Shown piece after piece: positions 54,786 through 64,000 of a DNA stretch of 64,000 bases. Positions within the stretch are counted from its first letter, which is position 1, and each line of letters starts with the position of its first letter. The DNA is from Cystobasidiopsis lactophilus (Eukaryota; Basidiomycota; Agaricostilbomycetes; Agaricostilbales; Chionosphaeraceae): positions 3,094,677 through 3,158,676 of the forward strand of contig BCIO01000003.1 in the NCBI GenBank assembly GCA_001599975.1, written 5' to 3'. Position numbers and translations under genes: made by a program. Below the pieces are notes generated by a model that made no database searches, had not been told where the DNA came from, and saw only the letters and a list, made by a program, of their open reading frames with translations.

Positions 54786-55870
54786 TTTCTTTGTAGAATG
54801 TAAGGGACGACGGTGGGATCAGCTTCGAGCGCTTTGATGTCAGAATGAACGACCTCGAAATCAACGTCCGAGCTGACAATATCCAGGAGGGTGTTGGGCA
54901 CAGGGATGGGCTGATAGTGATTGATGTCTGCGATGGTGTAGCAGAGGAAGACCCAGCCAGCGTTGGAGGAGTGCCGGCTCGGAGTGTTCAATTCCTCGAT
55001 CTGCGGCTTCAACCAGTCTGCCGTGGCGCTATCCAGTTGATCTGTGGTGCGGATCTCCAACTTCTCGACGCGGGCGACGCGCCTGCCAGGGTGGTGGGCG
55101 GCGATGCCGGTTGGTTCCAGCTCCAGCGTCACCATGACGATGGCATTGACAGATATGGCAGCCCGCCACAACATCTGCAGGCACGAGTTGTCGTCCATGG
55201 AAAAGGCTTCGGAGCCGACTTGCAGACACAAGCCGAGCCAAGCCAGGTGGACCGGCGAAGTTGGACCCATTTCTTCCACGAGCTGAATGAAAATGCGCCT
55301 TTGCACAAGACAAGATCTGTCCGCTCCTGCCCTCAAGAGGGTGCCGAGAAACTTGCAATTGATTTTGCTGTGTTCATCCACCAGAAGCCAACGGATGAGC
55401 AGCGTCCAGAGTCCAGTCGCGAGAGTGCTCCGACGCACTGGGCTTTCCAATCTGACCTCTGACACGTTGTGTTCTGTCTACGTGCATTAGATGTCTGGGA
55501 TGTTGGTCCGCGCCACGGTGGGAGCGGATGCGTGCACGCACGCAATAGCCAACGACTGAATTGGCCCAGGTTTAGCGGTCATTTGGGCCATCTCCACACT
55601 ATGGCGAGGTACAGACCTGTGCAAGCAGAGCAAAGTCTCAGTTGGACTCCTGGAACGTCTTCATTGGCCTTGCACGTCGGGCAGCATTGAGCTGATAAAT
55701 GCGGGTCAGCTCTTCGTTGGAGAGGTTTCCCAGAGCCTGATCCATAATAAGAAAGCTTCCAGGGGTGGAAAGAGGCAAGACACGATGCCAGTTCGAGAAC
55801 AACCCTCACTCAGCGCAATTTGGGCGCGGAAGCCCAAAGGCAGGGCGAATCGGTGGTGCGCTCGCCTCAT
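54740..55870 (-). CDS. MYND zinc-finger protein
   Basis: The finger, built over several small exons, reads CPTCKANEDVPGVQLRLCSA, CTVVGYCNTTCQRSDWKAHK, INC. It is a full C-x2-C ... C-x2-C ... YC-x3-CQ-x3-W-x2-H-x3-C set. Introns: 55616-55556, 55541-55474 and 55438-55368, leaving exons of 14 nt (55555-55542) and 35 nt (55473-55439); all joins keep frame and each adds expected finger residues. N-terminal to it, after one more intron (about 55796-55728), is an Arg-rich piece from MRRAHHRFALPLGFRAQIAL (55870). C-terminal to it are about 200 residues without a known domain (FIQLVEEMGPTSPVHLAWL, VDFEVVHSDIKALEADPTVV), a type common in fungal MYND proteins. MYND fingers bind proline-rich peptides. 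The start is uncertain. The C-terminus ends in the 35-bp tandem duplication. Confidence 0.75.
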
Positions 55871-56493
55871 TGCGTCCGAGCCGTCCCAAGATGCTCCAGA
55901 GTAGACTGAAGTAACGGCGTACGCGAACGCTAGGCCATTGGACCGCGATGGGTGCACTGCGAGCGGAACAAGGCCAGACCGGGTGGCAAATTTGGCAATG
56001 CGCAATGAAGTATATTTAAAGCAGAAGACCCGTCCCCTGAGACCTCCAACGCTGGAGCCAAGAGTCGTGGGTGGCGAACAGGAGAGGGCGAAGTTTTGAA
56101 AAGGCGAAAAAGGAGAAAATGATGAGGGGGAATATTACGAGCCGCGCAGTGAATTTATGAGGGGAAGGGAGAAGCACAGCGAAGTATGCTAAAAGATGTA
56201 GGTAGAGAGAAAAAAACACAGAAAGGAAAGTACGGAGGATGGAGAGCGAAAGGCGAATTTAAAATGTGTGGGTGGTGAGGATGTGGTGGCGGGAGTGATT
56301 GAATCCTGCGCGCCCGTCAGCGATAGGCCCGAGTGTTGTCCGGATGTAGGCCCACCTTATTTGCCACCTCCCTCATTGGCGACAAATCCGAACCCTGTGC
56401 ACCACCCGCGACTCACTTCAGCGCTCTGCCCAAGACGGCTGGCGGACAACGCACCATGTCTCCCAAATTTTCTAGAAATAGAGTATGGTAGAT
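55871..56493. other. Intergenic region
   Basis: About 620 bp; the MYND frame stays open to about 56005 but without an ATG. A TTTAAATATA stretch on the minus strand (about 56011-56020) could be a TATA-like site. The rest is purine-rich and holds nothing else I can support. Confidence 0.35.
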
Positions 56494-58306
56494 CTATTCA
56501 GTCTTGGTGCCAGGCAAGCCAGCGGACGGCGCGGGCCCAGAGCCGGAAGCAACCTTCTTGGCGGCCTTGAGGGCCGACTTGGTCTTTTGTTCTGATTTGT
56601 AGGTGCGTTGGTAGCTGTGCATCACGGCAGCCCACCTCAGCTTGACCTCGAGCTGGGGTAAGAAGATCACGCACAAGGCCACAAACTGTCAATCCCGCAG
56701 TTGCGAAAATCAGCAAGATCAACTGCGCAAGCAGGCCACAAAACCGACCAGGAACAGGTAGGAGGTGAGCAAGGTGCAGCCGAAGATGGCGGCGCCCTCA
56801 GAGCCGGCGCACGAGCCGTAAGTCGGAGCCCAGGGGAAGTAGGTCGAGGCGAAGCTGTCAAAGTTTCACAGGATGAGCCTCAAGATGCGGCCAAGCGAGG
56901 AAAAAAAACTGACTAGGAGTAGGAGGCGAAGTAGATCACGACCAGCTGTGAGTTACGCGATGTTTGGGAGATCAGAACGGGCAGACTCTGATGCGCTGCA
57001 CGCAATTCCTCACATCAATCAAGAACTGTGCGTCACCAAATGGCCAGATCAGCACACAATTGAGGAGACGCTGTAGGCAAGTGGACGCACCTGGGAGATC
57101 TGGAGGGAAGTCAGGTACTTCTTCCACCAGAGCTTGATGCCAGGGGAGAGGGTGGTGATGAAGTAGTAGTAGTCTGTTCGAACACCACCGTGAAGAATCT
57201 AAGCGTCTTGTAGGTAGAGGGCAGAGGGACGCAAACGAACACATGATGACGTGCACGGTCAAGTTCAAGGTGATGGGCACCCAGGAGACGGATGTCCGGC
57301 CGTTCAATTGGGTGTAGCACAGGACGCTGTATGTCGCATTTGTTCCTCAGTTCAATGGAATAATGTAAGCGAGCAAGACACATACGCAGTGGCGGTGTCT
57401 GTAAATACGTCGACTTCAAGCAAGACCGCATGGTCTAAGGGAATGAGAACGCCTTACGGTGGAAGACGTGCAAGAATTGCAATGGCTGTTCAAATACGCC
57501 CATCTTGATCAGACAGGTAGTGTCTAAAGTAGAGTCGCGCGGACGAACCTTCTTCTTGAAGACCAAGAACACGGTGTCGGCCAGCTCCCAGTACTTGAAC
57601 AGGTAGTTGATGATGTACAGCGTCTAATCGGTGCGCGTTAGCTCTTGGACTTCCACAGCAGACTATTAAGAAGACACTGACCTCTCTGTAAGGCCGCGAG
57701 ACTGATGAGAACACAAAGCACGTTTTCTAGACTTGGCCTGAAGTTCGCCCTTACAATCTCTGTGGGACCCATATACGTTAGAACTACGCGCTTTTGGACA
57801 GATCTGAAGGTAGAGGGTAACGCACCGGAGTCCAGCTCTCGTTGGCGCAAATACCGGCGAAGATGCCGTCCCTCCAGAGGATGGGCAGGAGCTATTGTAA
57901 ACCTTCGTTCGGACATGGTTCCCCCCTGTAACCTTGAGCGGCGGGCGCTCACCTCTTCCAGCATGAGGGCCAAGAGCAACGCAGAGCCAGAGGAGAGGAG
58001 GACGTTGTGGAGCATGAACAAATGCCTGAAGCCTGCGCTCGCTCAACAAATTTTGTCGGTCAAAGCGCGTCCTCCGATAACCCCAGTGGAGGCCGACGCA
58101 CGCAGTGGCTTCTGGCGCTGCATCAAGGATTGCAGGCCAAAGATGGTGATCAAGTAGGAGGCCATCGCTCCGCCAACGACGGCGTGCGTCGAGAAAGGCG
58201 ACACGGTCTGCTCCCATTTCAGGAAGCCCGCGAGCAGAGGCTTGACCTGGTCGGGCAGGACCGCGTCGCCGAATGTGGCCACCGCGTCCCAGATTGGCGT
58301 CTTCAT
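56494..58306 (-). CDS. Very-long-chain fatty-acid elongase (ELO family)
   Basis: ER membrane condensing enzyme (3-ketoacyl-CoA synthase) that extends fatty acids for sphingolipids. Start MKTPIWDAVATFGDAVLPDQ at 58306. Membrane helix VVGGAMASYLITIFGLQSLM, HNVLLSSGSALLLALMLEE, then YIINYLFKYWELADTVFLVF, KKK, the HxxHH box FLHVFHHTATA (split by an intron with donor GTAAGG), LNGRTSVSWVPITLNLTVHV, IMYYYYFITTL, KYLTSLQISQ, and the last helices with SCAGSEGAAIFGCTLLTSYL. The C-terminal tail is Lys-rich and cytosolic (QKTKSALKAAKKVASGSGPA). All ELO hallmarks are there (KxxExxDTxF-like, HxxHH, HxxMYxYY-like). About ten short introns. The gene is divergent from the uL4m gene. The subtype (Elo2/Fen1 or Elo3/Sur4) is not resolved. 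Confidence 0.9.
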
Positions 58307-58462
58307 TGCTGTTAACTGGTGCGAAGGTTGGAGCGTGCTGGATTGAGAACAAAACAAAAAGCTGGCAACATGCGCGCCTGTTGGCCTCGGCCCGAAGTTC
58401 AACCGAACCGAGAGGTGCATTGGCACCAGAGCGCTCTCATCCGCTTCCCACGAAGTCTCAAA

Positions 58463-59363
58463 ATGCTCAGTTTAAGACGAGGACTGGCAACTGAAATCGC
58501 TCGGCCGGGCATCAACCCATTTGAAGCCGTCAATTACTTCCTTCAATCCCTCCGTTCGTTCTTCAAAATTTCAGGCTTGCCAAACCCTGACCAGTGTGTG
58601 AACAGCTCAAGAGTCCGAGATCCCAAGCCACGTCCACCTTCCTCTGGACTCGCTCCTTCCCAAGTCTAAAGCGGAAGAGCTCGTTCCCTTGCCCTCCGGA
58701 ATTTTCGCGCACCCCGTCCACCCCTCCCTCTTCCACCTGTTGGTCCGCCAACACCTGGCCTCCTTGCGGCAAGGCACCGCGTCCACAAAATCCAGACATG
58801 AAGTGGCCTATTCGAACAAGAAGATCCGGCGCCAAAAGGGCACCGGCATGGCTCGCTTGGGAGATCGAGGCTCTCCGATGCTGCGAGGCGGCGGACGGGC
58901 GTTCGCGAAGAAGCCTAAAGATTGGAGCTTCCACGTGCCTTCGAAAATGGTTGCGAAGGGGGTGAAGGGAGCCTTGAGCGTGAGATGGGCGATGGGGGAA
59001 TTGGGGGTGATTGACTCGCCCTCTTTGGCTTGGGATGGGGACGAAGGGAAGACTCGAGTGGTGGAGAAGGTTCTAGGGGAGAAGGGGTGGCTGGAAGGGA
59101 GAGGCACGTTGATTTATTTGGGCCAAGAGTCGCTGGCGTCGAGCGAGGGCAGGATGTTGGAGCGGGCCACCAGGAACTTGCCAGGCGCGACGGTGGTGGA
59201 CACGGTCTCCCATCTGAGGGTGTACGACCTGCTCAAGCCTTCAAAAGTGGTGATGGACCTCAATGCGCTGGAGGAGGTGCTGGAACACTTTGACAGGCTG
59301 GATCTCAAGTGGGACAAGAAGGCGGCTGGATCCACACCGGAGCCTTTGGAGCTTGTAGACTGA
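58463..59363 (+). CDS. Mitochondrial large-subunit ribosomal protein uL4m
   Basis: Start MLSLRRGLATEIARPGINPF at 58463, an Arg-containing mitochondrial presequence. After an intron in the 58560-58625 region the main exon gives AEELVPLPSGIFAHPVHPSL, FHLLVRQHLASLRQGTASTK, SNKKIRRQKGTGMARLGDRG, SPMLRGGGRAFAKKPKDWSF. The RQKGTGxAR...SPxxRGGG run is the uL4 signature that contacts 23S-type rRNA at the exit tunnel. Then MVAKGVKGALSVRWAMGELG, TLIYLGQESLASSEGRMLER, ATRNLPGATVVDTVSHLRVY, DLLKPSKVVMDLNALEEVLE. Stop at 59363. The 5' exon border is uncertain, but the body is secure. Divergent from the elongase gene with 156 bp between starts. Confidence 0.9.
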
Positions 59364-59582
59364 AATCACACTCCCACTGTCTCATGGCAAGTACAGCGGT
59401 GGTTTCGCAGCCAAAAAGTGGAAATCATGGCTCCGCAGAGCGATCTTTAAGAGTTGCAAAAACACACACATGGTGCGCCCCTTGGCTTTGCGAATGAATT
59501 AAAAGCAAGGTGACTGCGTCGTCAAACAAACGAGGAAGAGATCTAGGAGTCTCTAGTCTCGGGCAGGCAAAAAAATCGGGGT

Positions 59583-60323
59583 TTAGGTGTGCTGCCAGGA
59601 ATCGCCCTCGGCATGCTCCATCGAGAATCCCTGTGTGCGTACAGTCAAGCGGAATCCCACCAAGTGAATAAGGGGGACAGAGTCGCACCTTCTGGTCCAT
59701 GAGCATCTTGCTCTTGAGCTGCCCTAAGCGACGCTGGTGCTCCTCCTCCTGCTTGACCAGCTTGGCCACCTGCTCGACCGACGTCTGCTCCAGCCCTGGC
59801 ACCGGCATGTCCTCTTGCTCCAAATCCTGTTCATCACACATCGCCATCAAATCAGCCAGGCCAGGTCGATCAAGGGCAGGGAAATGACGAACGACCTCGC
59901 CGAGCAAGACGACGTTCTCGCCTCTGACCAAATAGATGCCGCGGTCGGCCTTGGCGAAGAACTTGCCGCAGTACATCATCTCAACCGCTTTTTGCAGCAC
60001 CAGGTTGGCTGATCGACGCCCCAGTCAGCCAGTGGGCACGACAGGGCAAAGCAGAGCGCGGACCATATTGATCATACGAACGCAGGACGCCAGTAATCTT
60101 GCGGTTGTCCCGGAGCACGATCAGCACCTTTTCTGTGGTGTCCCTCGCATTCAATCAACAGCCCAGGCGAGCTAGAGGGGCAGAACAAACTGTCGACTAG
60201 TTCTTGCAGCGCTCCGCTCGTCGTGAACGCCGCATTCTCGGACCTGTACTCCGCCAATACATGAGCTAGCGTTAAGTAACACCAGCGCAAGGAGGCAGCA
60301 TACGCAGCAGCGGTGTAGCTCAT
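59583..60323 (-). CDS. LSM1: Lsm1, mRNA-decay Sm-like protein
   Basis: Subunit of the cytoplasmic Lsm1-7 ring that binds oligoadenylated mRNA 3' ends and promotes decapping. Start MSYTAAA at 60323, intron, then SENAAFTTSGALQELVD, intron, KKVLIVLRDNRKITGVLRSY, DQY, intron, ANLVLQKAVEMMYCGKFFAK, ADRGIYLVRGENVVLLGE (Sm2), intron, DLEQEDMPVPGLEQTSVEQV, a charged helix (KQEEEHQRRLGQLKSKMLMD), and after a last intron (about 59691-59637) the tail GFSMEHAEGDSWQHT and stop at 59583. Both Sm motifs and the Lsm1-type C-terminal helix are there. Length about 165 residues, as expected. Confidence 0.9.
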
Positions 60324-60708
60324 TCAACCACAGGCTTCGTCAGAGCCACATTCGTCTTCGCGCTCCAAGAGGCACTTTGGCCGAAGACGTCCAGCTCTCT
60401 AAACTTTTGCCGGCCTCAGACTGCTTCTTGCTACTGCAGGTCAACCCTTAGAACCTGTTTTGATCGTGCGCTTGGGGTTTGAGGGATAGCGCGGCCTGTG
60501 CTGCAGCCTGTTCACCTTCGAAGGGTTGATCGCTTGGCGTGAAGGTATGGCACTCTCGTTGACTGTTGCTCTCCATAAAGTGCCAACTGTGTATCGCAGA
60601 GTAACGTGTGCTGGTGCCTGCGAGTCGAAGACAATAGCAGCTTGCGTGCAAAGGTTGGTCTCTCGTCGCCTTTCGGACTGGGCTGGTGCCCACACTTGCA
60701 GACATAGA
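60324..60708. other. Divergent intergenic region
   Basis: 385 bp between LSM1 and the first F-box-like gene. The F-box-like frame stays open back to an in-frame ATG at 60547, so an N-terminal extension of 54 residues cannot be excluded. Confidence 0.35.
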
Positions 60709-62001
60709 ATGTCGCTGAACGACCTGCCGAATGAACTGCTGGAGAATATCGCTCGCCATTTGGAATGGGAGCTGAAATGTCCAGCGATCGTCTTCATCGA
60801 TCCGCTCTGGGACCTCAAACTGCCCTCCGGCTATTCTATCGCTCAAGTCAACCGCAGACTCAATACGTTGCTCGGCCTTCTCCTGTGGAAACGCCTTCGA
60901 GTGGAATTTACAGGGATTGAGACGACAAGCGCTGAGGAGTTGAGCGAATTCAGAATGCTCATCTGCTCCCTGCAACGCCCACTTGGACACGTGAAGCGTC
61001 TGGAAATCGAAATGATCGGGTTGGCGGCTTTAGATCTTTTGAATGCCTTGCTCTCGTCTCCGGGCATCGTAGCAAGCGGCCCCATCAGCTTGGGGATGAG
61101 TCTTATTGAAATCAGCTACCGCCAATTCCTCGACTTGTTTTCAAGCGCGGTATGGGACCGTGCCTGGGTGGCGGATTTGGCTCTTTGCGAATGCGGAGCA
61201 GAGGACAACTTCGCTCTAGATCGAATGCCCCTCTTGAAGTCTTTCTCTCTCAGCTTCACCGCTTGCATCTCGGTGCTCTATCGTGGTACCTCTTACATCA
61301 CAAGCTCGACGGACGCTTATGACTGGGAAGTGGGAGCGACAACACTGCAGCTCAACAGCGCCACATTCGTTGTGGACGATCATCACCCCCTTCTTCAGCA
61401 GCAAGGGCAGAATTGGCTGAAGGAAACGCTCAAACCGCATTCTCGCGGGCCAACAGACGCCTCTTTCTGTTTTGAAGAGGTGGTGGCTACCCAGCTGGAC
61501 TGGCGGCAAACATTATCGATCCTCCCAGTCACAATGGTCACGCTCTCCCTCGTTTTATGTCACATTTCGGGCAACCTCGATACGCTGGCATTTTCAGACA
61601 TTCGAGACTGGAGCACCCTTTCGCACCTTACCGCGTTGAAAGAGCTCAGAGTTAGCCTCGTCCCCCGAGAGGACGACCACCACCTGGACCTCACTTCTAT
61701 GACCCCGTCTGCCAACGACGGCATTCTGGCCATTGATACGCTGTCCCTCCCCAACCTCCGGAAGCTCCAGTTCCAGCATCCGACGTCCCGTGGACACCTG
61801 CCCCTTGCGCACGCCAAAGCCCTGGCCCAAGCTCTCGTGCGCATGCTCCAACAGCCGCCTCGCCTGCCACTCCTTCATCACCTCCATTTGGGGACCACCA
61901 TTTTTCGCCCTGAGAACAATTTGCAGCAAGAGCAGGCGGACGTCGAGTCGGCTGTCCAAGTGCGAGGAATCGAGCTAAAGTGGACGGATTCGTACTACTG
62001 A
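60709..62001 (+). CDS. F-box-like / leucine-rich protein, tandem copy 1
   Basis: Start MSLNDLPNELLENIARHLEW at 60709, an F-box-type opening (LNDLPNELLxxI) that in the family binds Skp1 in an SCF ubiquitin ligase. After it: YSIAQVNRRLNTLLGLLLWK, completing the F-box-like helices. The remaining about 370 residues are leucine-rich with irregular repeats (LSHLTALKELRVSLVP, IDTLSLPNLRKLQFQHP, LPLLHHLHLGTTIFRPENNL) that fit a degenerate LRR substrate-binding part. Single exon. The tail is VRGIELKWTDSYY. Same layout and start as the next gene, 480 bp downstream. Basidiomycete genomes hold many such genes; the substrate is unknown. Confidence 0.75.
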   Translation: MSLNDLPNELLENIARHLEWELKCPAIVFIDPLWDLKLPSGYSIAQVNRRLNTLLGLLLWKRLRVEFTGIETTSAEELSEFRMLICSLQRPLGHVKRLEIEMIGLAALDLLNALLSSPGIVASGPISLGMSLIEISYRQFLDLFSSAVWDRAWVADLALCECGAEDNFALDRMPLLKSFSLSFTACISVLYRGTSYITSSTDAYDWEVGATTLQLNSATFVVDDHHPLLQQQGQNWLKETLKPHSRGPTDASFCFEEVVATQLDWRQTLSILPVTMVTLSLVLCHISGNLDTLAFSDIRDWSTLSHLTALKELRVSLVPREDDHHLDLTSMTPSANDGILAIDTLSLPNLRKLQFQHPTSRGHLPLAHAKALAQALVRMLQQPPRLPLLHHLHLGTTIFRPENNLQQEQADVESAVQVRGIELKWTDSYY

Positions 62002-62480
62002 AGGTGCGCCACTGTCTCATGTTCGGTCTCACCATACTCATCGATCGCTCAGCCCCCGCCTCACGATGGCGAAGACGGTGGCGAGCGCGTTGAAATGGAT
62101 GGTGGCAAGGCGCAATGCATTTCCACAATTATGACCTGCCTACCTGGCTCTCGGGCGTTGTACTTCAGACACGGGGACGAGCTCATATTCCACGTTATGA
62201 CTGTGGCCGATGTGCACCAAGAGCGTCACTAGGGAGCCAACTCCGAGTCCACCGAAGACAGACCTCGATGCGCAAAAAGCACTTTGCCCAGCAACGTTGT
62301 GCCTCGACTTTGCTTTGAGGAACCCAGCAAAGTTTTCCCATTATCTCTGGACTCCCAGCGCTGCGTCAAAATTTGTGCTGTTGTCTGGCTGCAGCCGATC
62401 CCGACGAGTTCGAAGTTGAACCCAAAGTAGGCGCGTTCTTGCCTTGGACATTAGCCAGGCTGAGATGCGGCGAGCACAGC
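62002..62480. other. Intergenic region between the F-box-like copies
   Basis: 479 bp without a gene. The last about 10 bp before the start codon partly match the sequence before copy 1, as part of a near-identical block that runs into the coding region. Confidence 0.4.
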
Positions 62481-63776
62481 ATGTCGCTGAACGACCTGCC
62501 GAATGAATTGCTGGAGAGCATCGGTCGCTGCTTGGACGCGGGGGCTCGAATCTCTCGCGGTGACACTGAATGGAGTTTTAAGCCACCCCGACACGGCCAT
62601 ATCCTCTCCGTCAATCGCAAACTCCGCAGAGTGCTTGCGCCGTTGTTGTGGAAGCATCTCCGGGTCTCCATGGCAGATGCGACTGGGCCGACCACTGCCG
62701 ACGAGCTGTTCGCCTTCCGACGACTCTTGTCCGCCCTGCGGCGCCCACTTCAGAACGTTAAACAAATGACTCTGCGATTCGTCCAATGTGCGCCTATGGA
62801 ACTTGTCAATGCTCTACTTTCTTCGCCGTCTTTCGCCGAGAGGGCTTTCATCGACCTACGTTTCGAGGTGTTCAGCTTGCCCGAAGATGAATGGGATGGA
62901 CTTTTTGCAAGCGTAGTGTGGAACAAGAAGTGTCTGACGCATCTGGACATCAGCAACTACCCCTTGCCACCGTCCTTCTCTTTAGCACCATTTCCAGCTT
63001 TGGAGACATTTGATTTCGCGAACAGCGCCGCCGCCGCCGTCGTGCATCATAATAGCATGTATCACACGGGTCACGACGATGAATATTCTTGGTTTGTTGG
63101 AGCCACAGGATTGGAGCTCAGGGCGGCGGTCATTCTGGTGGACGCCGAGCATCCGCTGATGGAACCGCGAGGGCAAGAGTGGTTCAAGAACTTGGTAAAA
63201 GCGCACTCTAACGGGCCAAGATCAATCACCCTCGTCATGAATGACGACGTCGATCACCCCATCGGATGGCACCAGACTCTGGGCGCTCTGCCTCCTACCC
63301 TGACCAAGTTGAAGCTTGAGCTCGATTATTCACTAGGCGATCTCGATACCCTATCGTTCTCCAATATTTCAGGATGGGCTATTGTATCTCATCTCTCGGC
63401 ATTGGAAGAATTGGACGTGCGCTTCTGGGCGACACAAGGGCCCGACATCGATCACACTTCAGCTGCGGCTTCCGACAACGAGCCGATCTTGTCCATCGAT
63501 ACTCTGGCTCTGCCCAATCTGCGCAGGCTTATCTTTCGGCACACAGTCCACCTCTACGGTCTCGGTAGACCAGATGATGCAGGACCTCATGTTTCGCACG
63601 CCTCACGCCTCGCCACTTCTTTCGTGCGCTTACTACAACAGCCACTTCGTCTTCCACTTCTACGAAACTTGTCTTTGTCTTCACACATCTTCCATCCGAA
63701 GAACAAGCTGGAGGAAGAGCAGGAAGTCATCCAGTGGGCAGCGCAAGAGCGAGGGATTGAGCTCGAATGGGAGTGA
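62481..63776 (+). CDS. F-box-like / leucine-rich protein, tandem copy 2
   Basis: Start MSLNDLPNELLESIGRCLDA at 62481; the first 45 nt are nearly identical to copy 1, with mostly silent changes, while the rest has diverged to the level of conserved motifs. Shared blocks: SVNRKLRRVLAPLLWKHLRV, LRRPLQNVKQMTLRF, GHDDEYSWFVGATGLELRAA, HPLMEPRGQEWFKNLVKAHS, GWHQTLGALPPTLTKLKLEL, GDLDTLSFSNISGWAIVSHL, IDTLALPNLRRLIFRH, and the tail ERGIELEWE. Single exon, 432 codons from this Met. Likely an SCF substrate receptor or a derived relative. The frame is open for 36 codons upstream without an ATG. Confidence 0.75.
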   Translation: MSLNDLPNELLESIGRCLDAGARISRGDTEWSFKPPRHGHILSVNRKLRRVLAPLLWKHLRVSMADATGPTTADELFAFRRLLSALRRPLQNVKQMTLRFVQCAPMELVNALLSSPSFAERAFIDLRFEVFSLPEDEWDGLFASVVWNKKCLTHLDISNYPLPPSFSLAPFPALETFDFANSAAAAVVHHNSMYHTGHDDEYSWFVGATGLELRAAVILVDAEHPLMEPRGQEWFKNLVKAHSNGPRSITLVMNDDVDHPIGWHQTLGALPPTLTKLKLELDYSLGDLDTLSFSNISGWAIVSHLSALEELDVRFWATQGPDIDHTSAAASDNEPILSIDTLALPNLRRLIFRHTVHLYGLGRPDDAGPHVSHASRLATSFVRLLQQPLRLPLLRNLSLSSHIFHPKNKLEEEQEVIQWAAQERGIELEWE

Positions 63777-64000
63777 CCTGCTGGTCAGTTATCGCTTCGT
63801 CCTCAACCTCTCTCATTCAAATTTCGCATTTCGCAGTGAACGGTGGCGTAAAGAGTGCGAACCGACGTGATCGAGGACAACAACATTCTCACTGCAAATC
63901 TCAGGCACTTCAGGTGAGGACGAAAACCCGTCTCATGAGAGCATATCGTTCTTAATCGTGTTAAGACAGCGTGATCAATAAGAGCTGGCTCTCTCGAAGA
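63777..64000. other. Downstream of the F-box-like pair
   Basis: 224 bp to the window end; no gene seen. Confidence 0.4.

Noticed and set aside
1-64000. CRISPR arrays, rRNA genes, LTR or LINE elements, virus-like elements
   Set aside because: No regularly spaced repeats, rRNA blocks, reverse-transcriptase or integrase motifs, or long terminal repeats were seen.

Overview
The window is nuclear DNA of a filamentous or yeast-like fungus, most likely a basidiomycete. Genes are dense, lie on both strands, and are broken by many short introns (about 50-75 nt). Their 5' splice sites are very often GTGCGT or GTGAGT. The protein set is fungal: Hsp104, Byr4/Bfa1, Spc25, Lsm1, an AP-3 sigma subunit, VPS13, an ELO fatty-acid elongase, and a 7TM-RGS receptor. 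I could not place the genus. No tRNA, rRNA, CRISPR array, retroelement or virus-like element was seen.

Layout. 0-10 kb holds the 5' part of a DENN-domain gene (3' end outside the window), a secreted Ser/Thr/Pro-rich protein, a strange gene whose first codons copy the histone H3 tail and which carries a small TIR element, the mitochondrial m-AAA protease, and an arrestin-fold protein. 10-20 kb holds HSP104, a zinc alcohol dehydrogenase, a cyclase-family hydrolase and an RGS-domain 7TM receptor. 20-32 kb holds the mitotic-exit/septation scaffold Byr4/Bfa1, a mitochondrial acyl-CoA dehydrogenase, kinetochore SPC25, AP-3 sigma, a two-TM protein and ribosomal uS3. 32.8-37.7 kb is a tandem array of four secreted, probably GPI-anchored proteins related to the one at 3.2 kb. 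38-43 kb is a compact set of three metabolic genes (FAD monooxygenase-like, prolyl aminopeptidase, dienelactone hydrolase-like). 43.3-54.1 kb is one very large VPS13 gene. 54.7-60.3 kb holds a MYND-finger protein, an ELO elongase, mitoribosomal uL4m and LSM1. 60.7-63.8 kb is a tandem pair of F-box-like proteins.

Most of the window is ordinary housekeeping sequence. Its unusual parts are: (i) the predicted protein at 5383-4137 (minus), which starts with a near copy of the H3 N-terminal tail fused to a charged helix and a Cys-rich region, with a 151-bp MITE-like insertion flanked by a perfect 10-bp target duplication inside the coding region; (ii) the five-member secreted protein family, one member of which appears to have a damaged signal-peptide region; (iii) a dienelactone hydrolase-like protein whose usual catalytic His position reads Ser; and (iv) a MYND finger assembled across a 14-nt microexon. 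Exon borders were inferred by eye from reading-frame continuity and splice consensus, so they are predictions.
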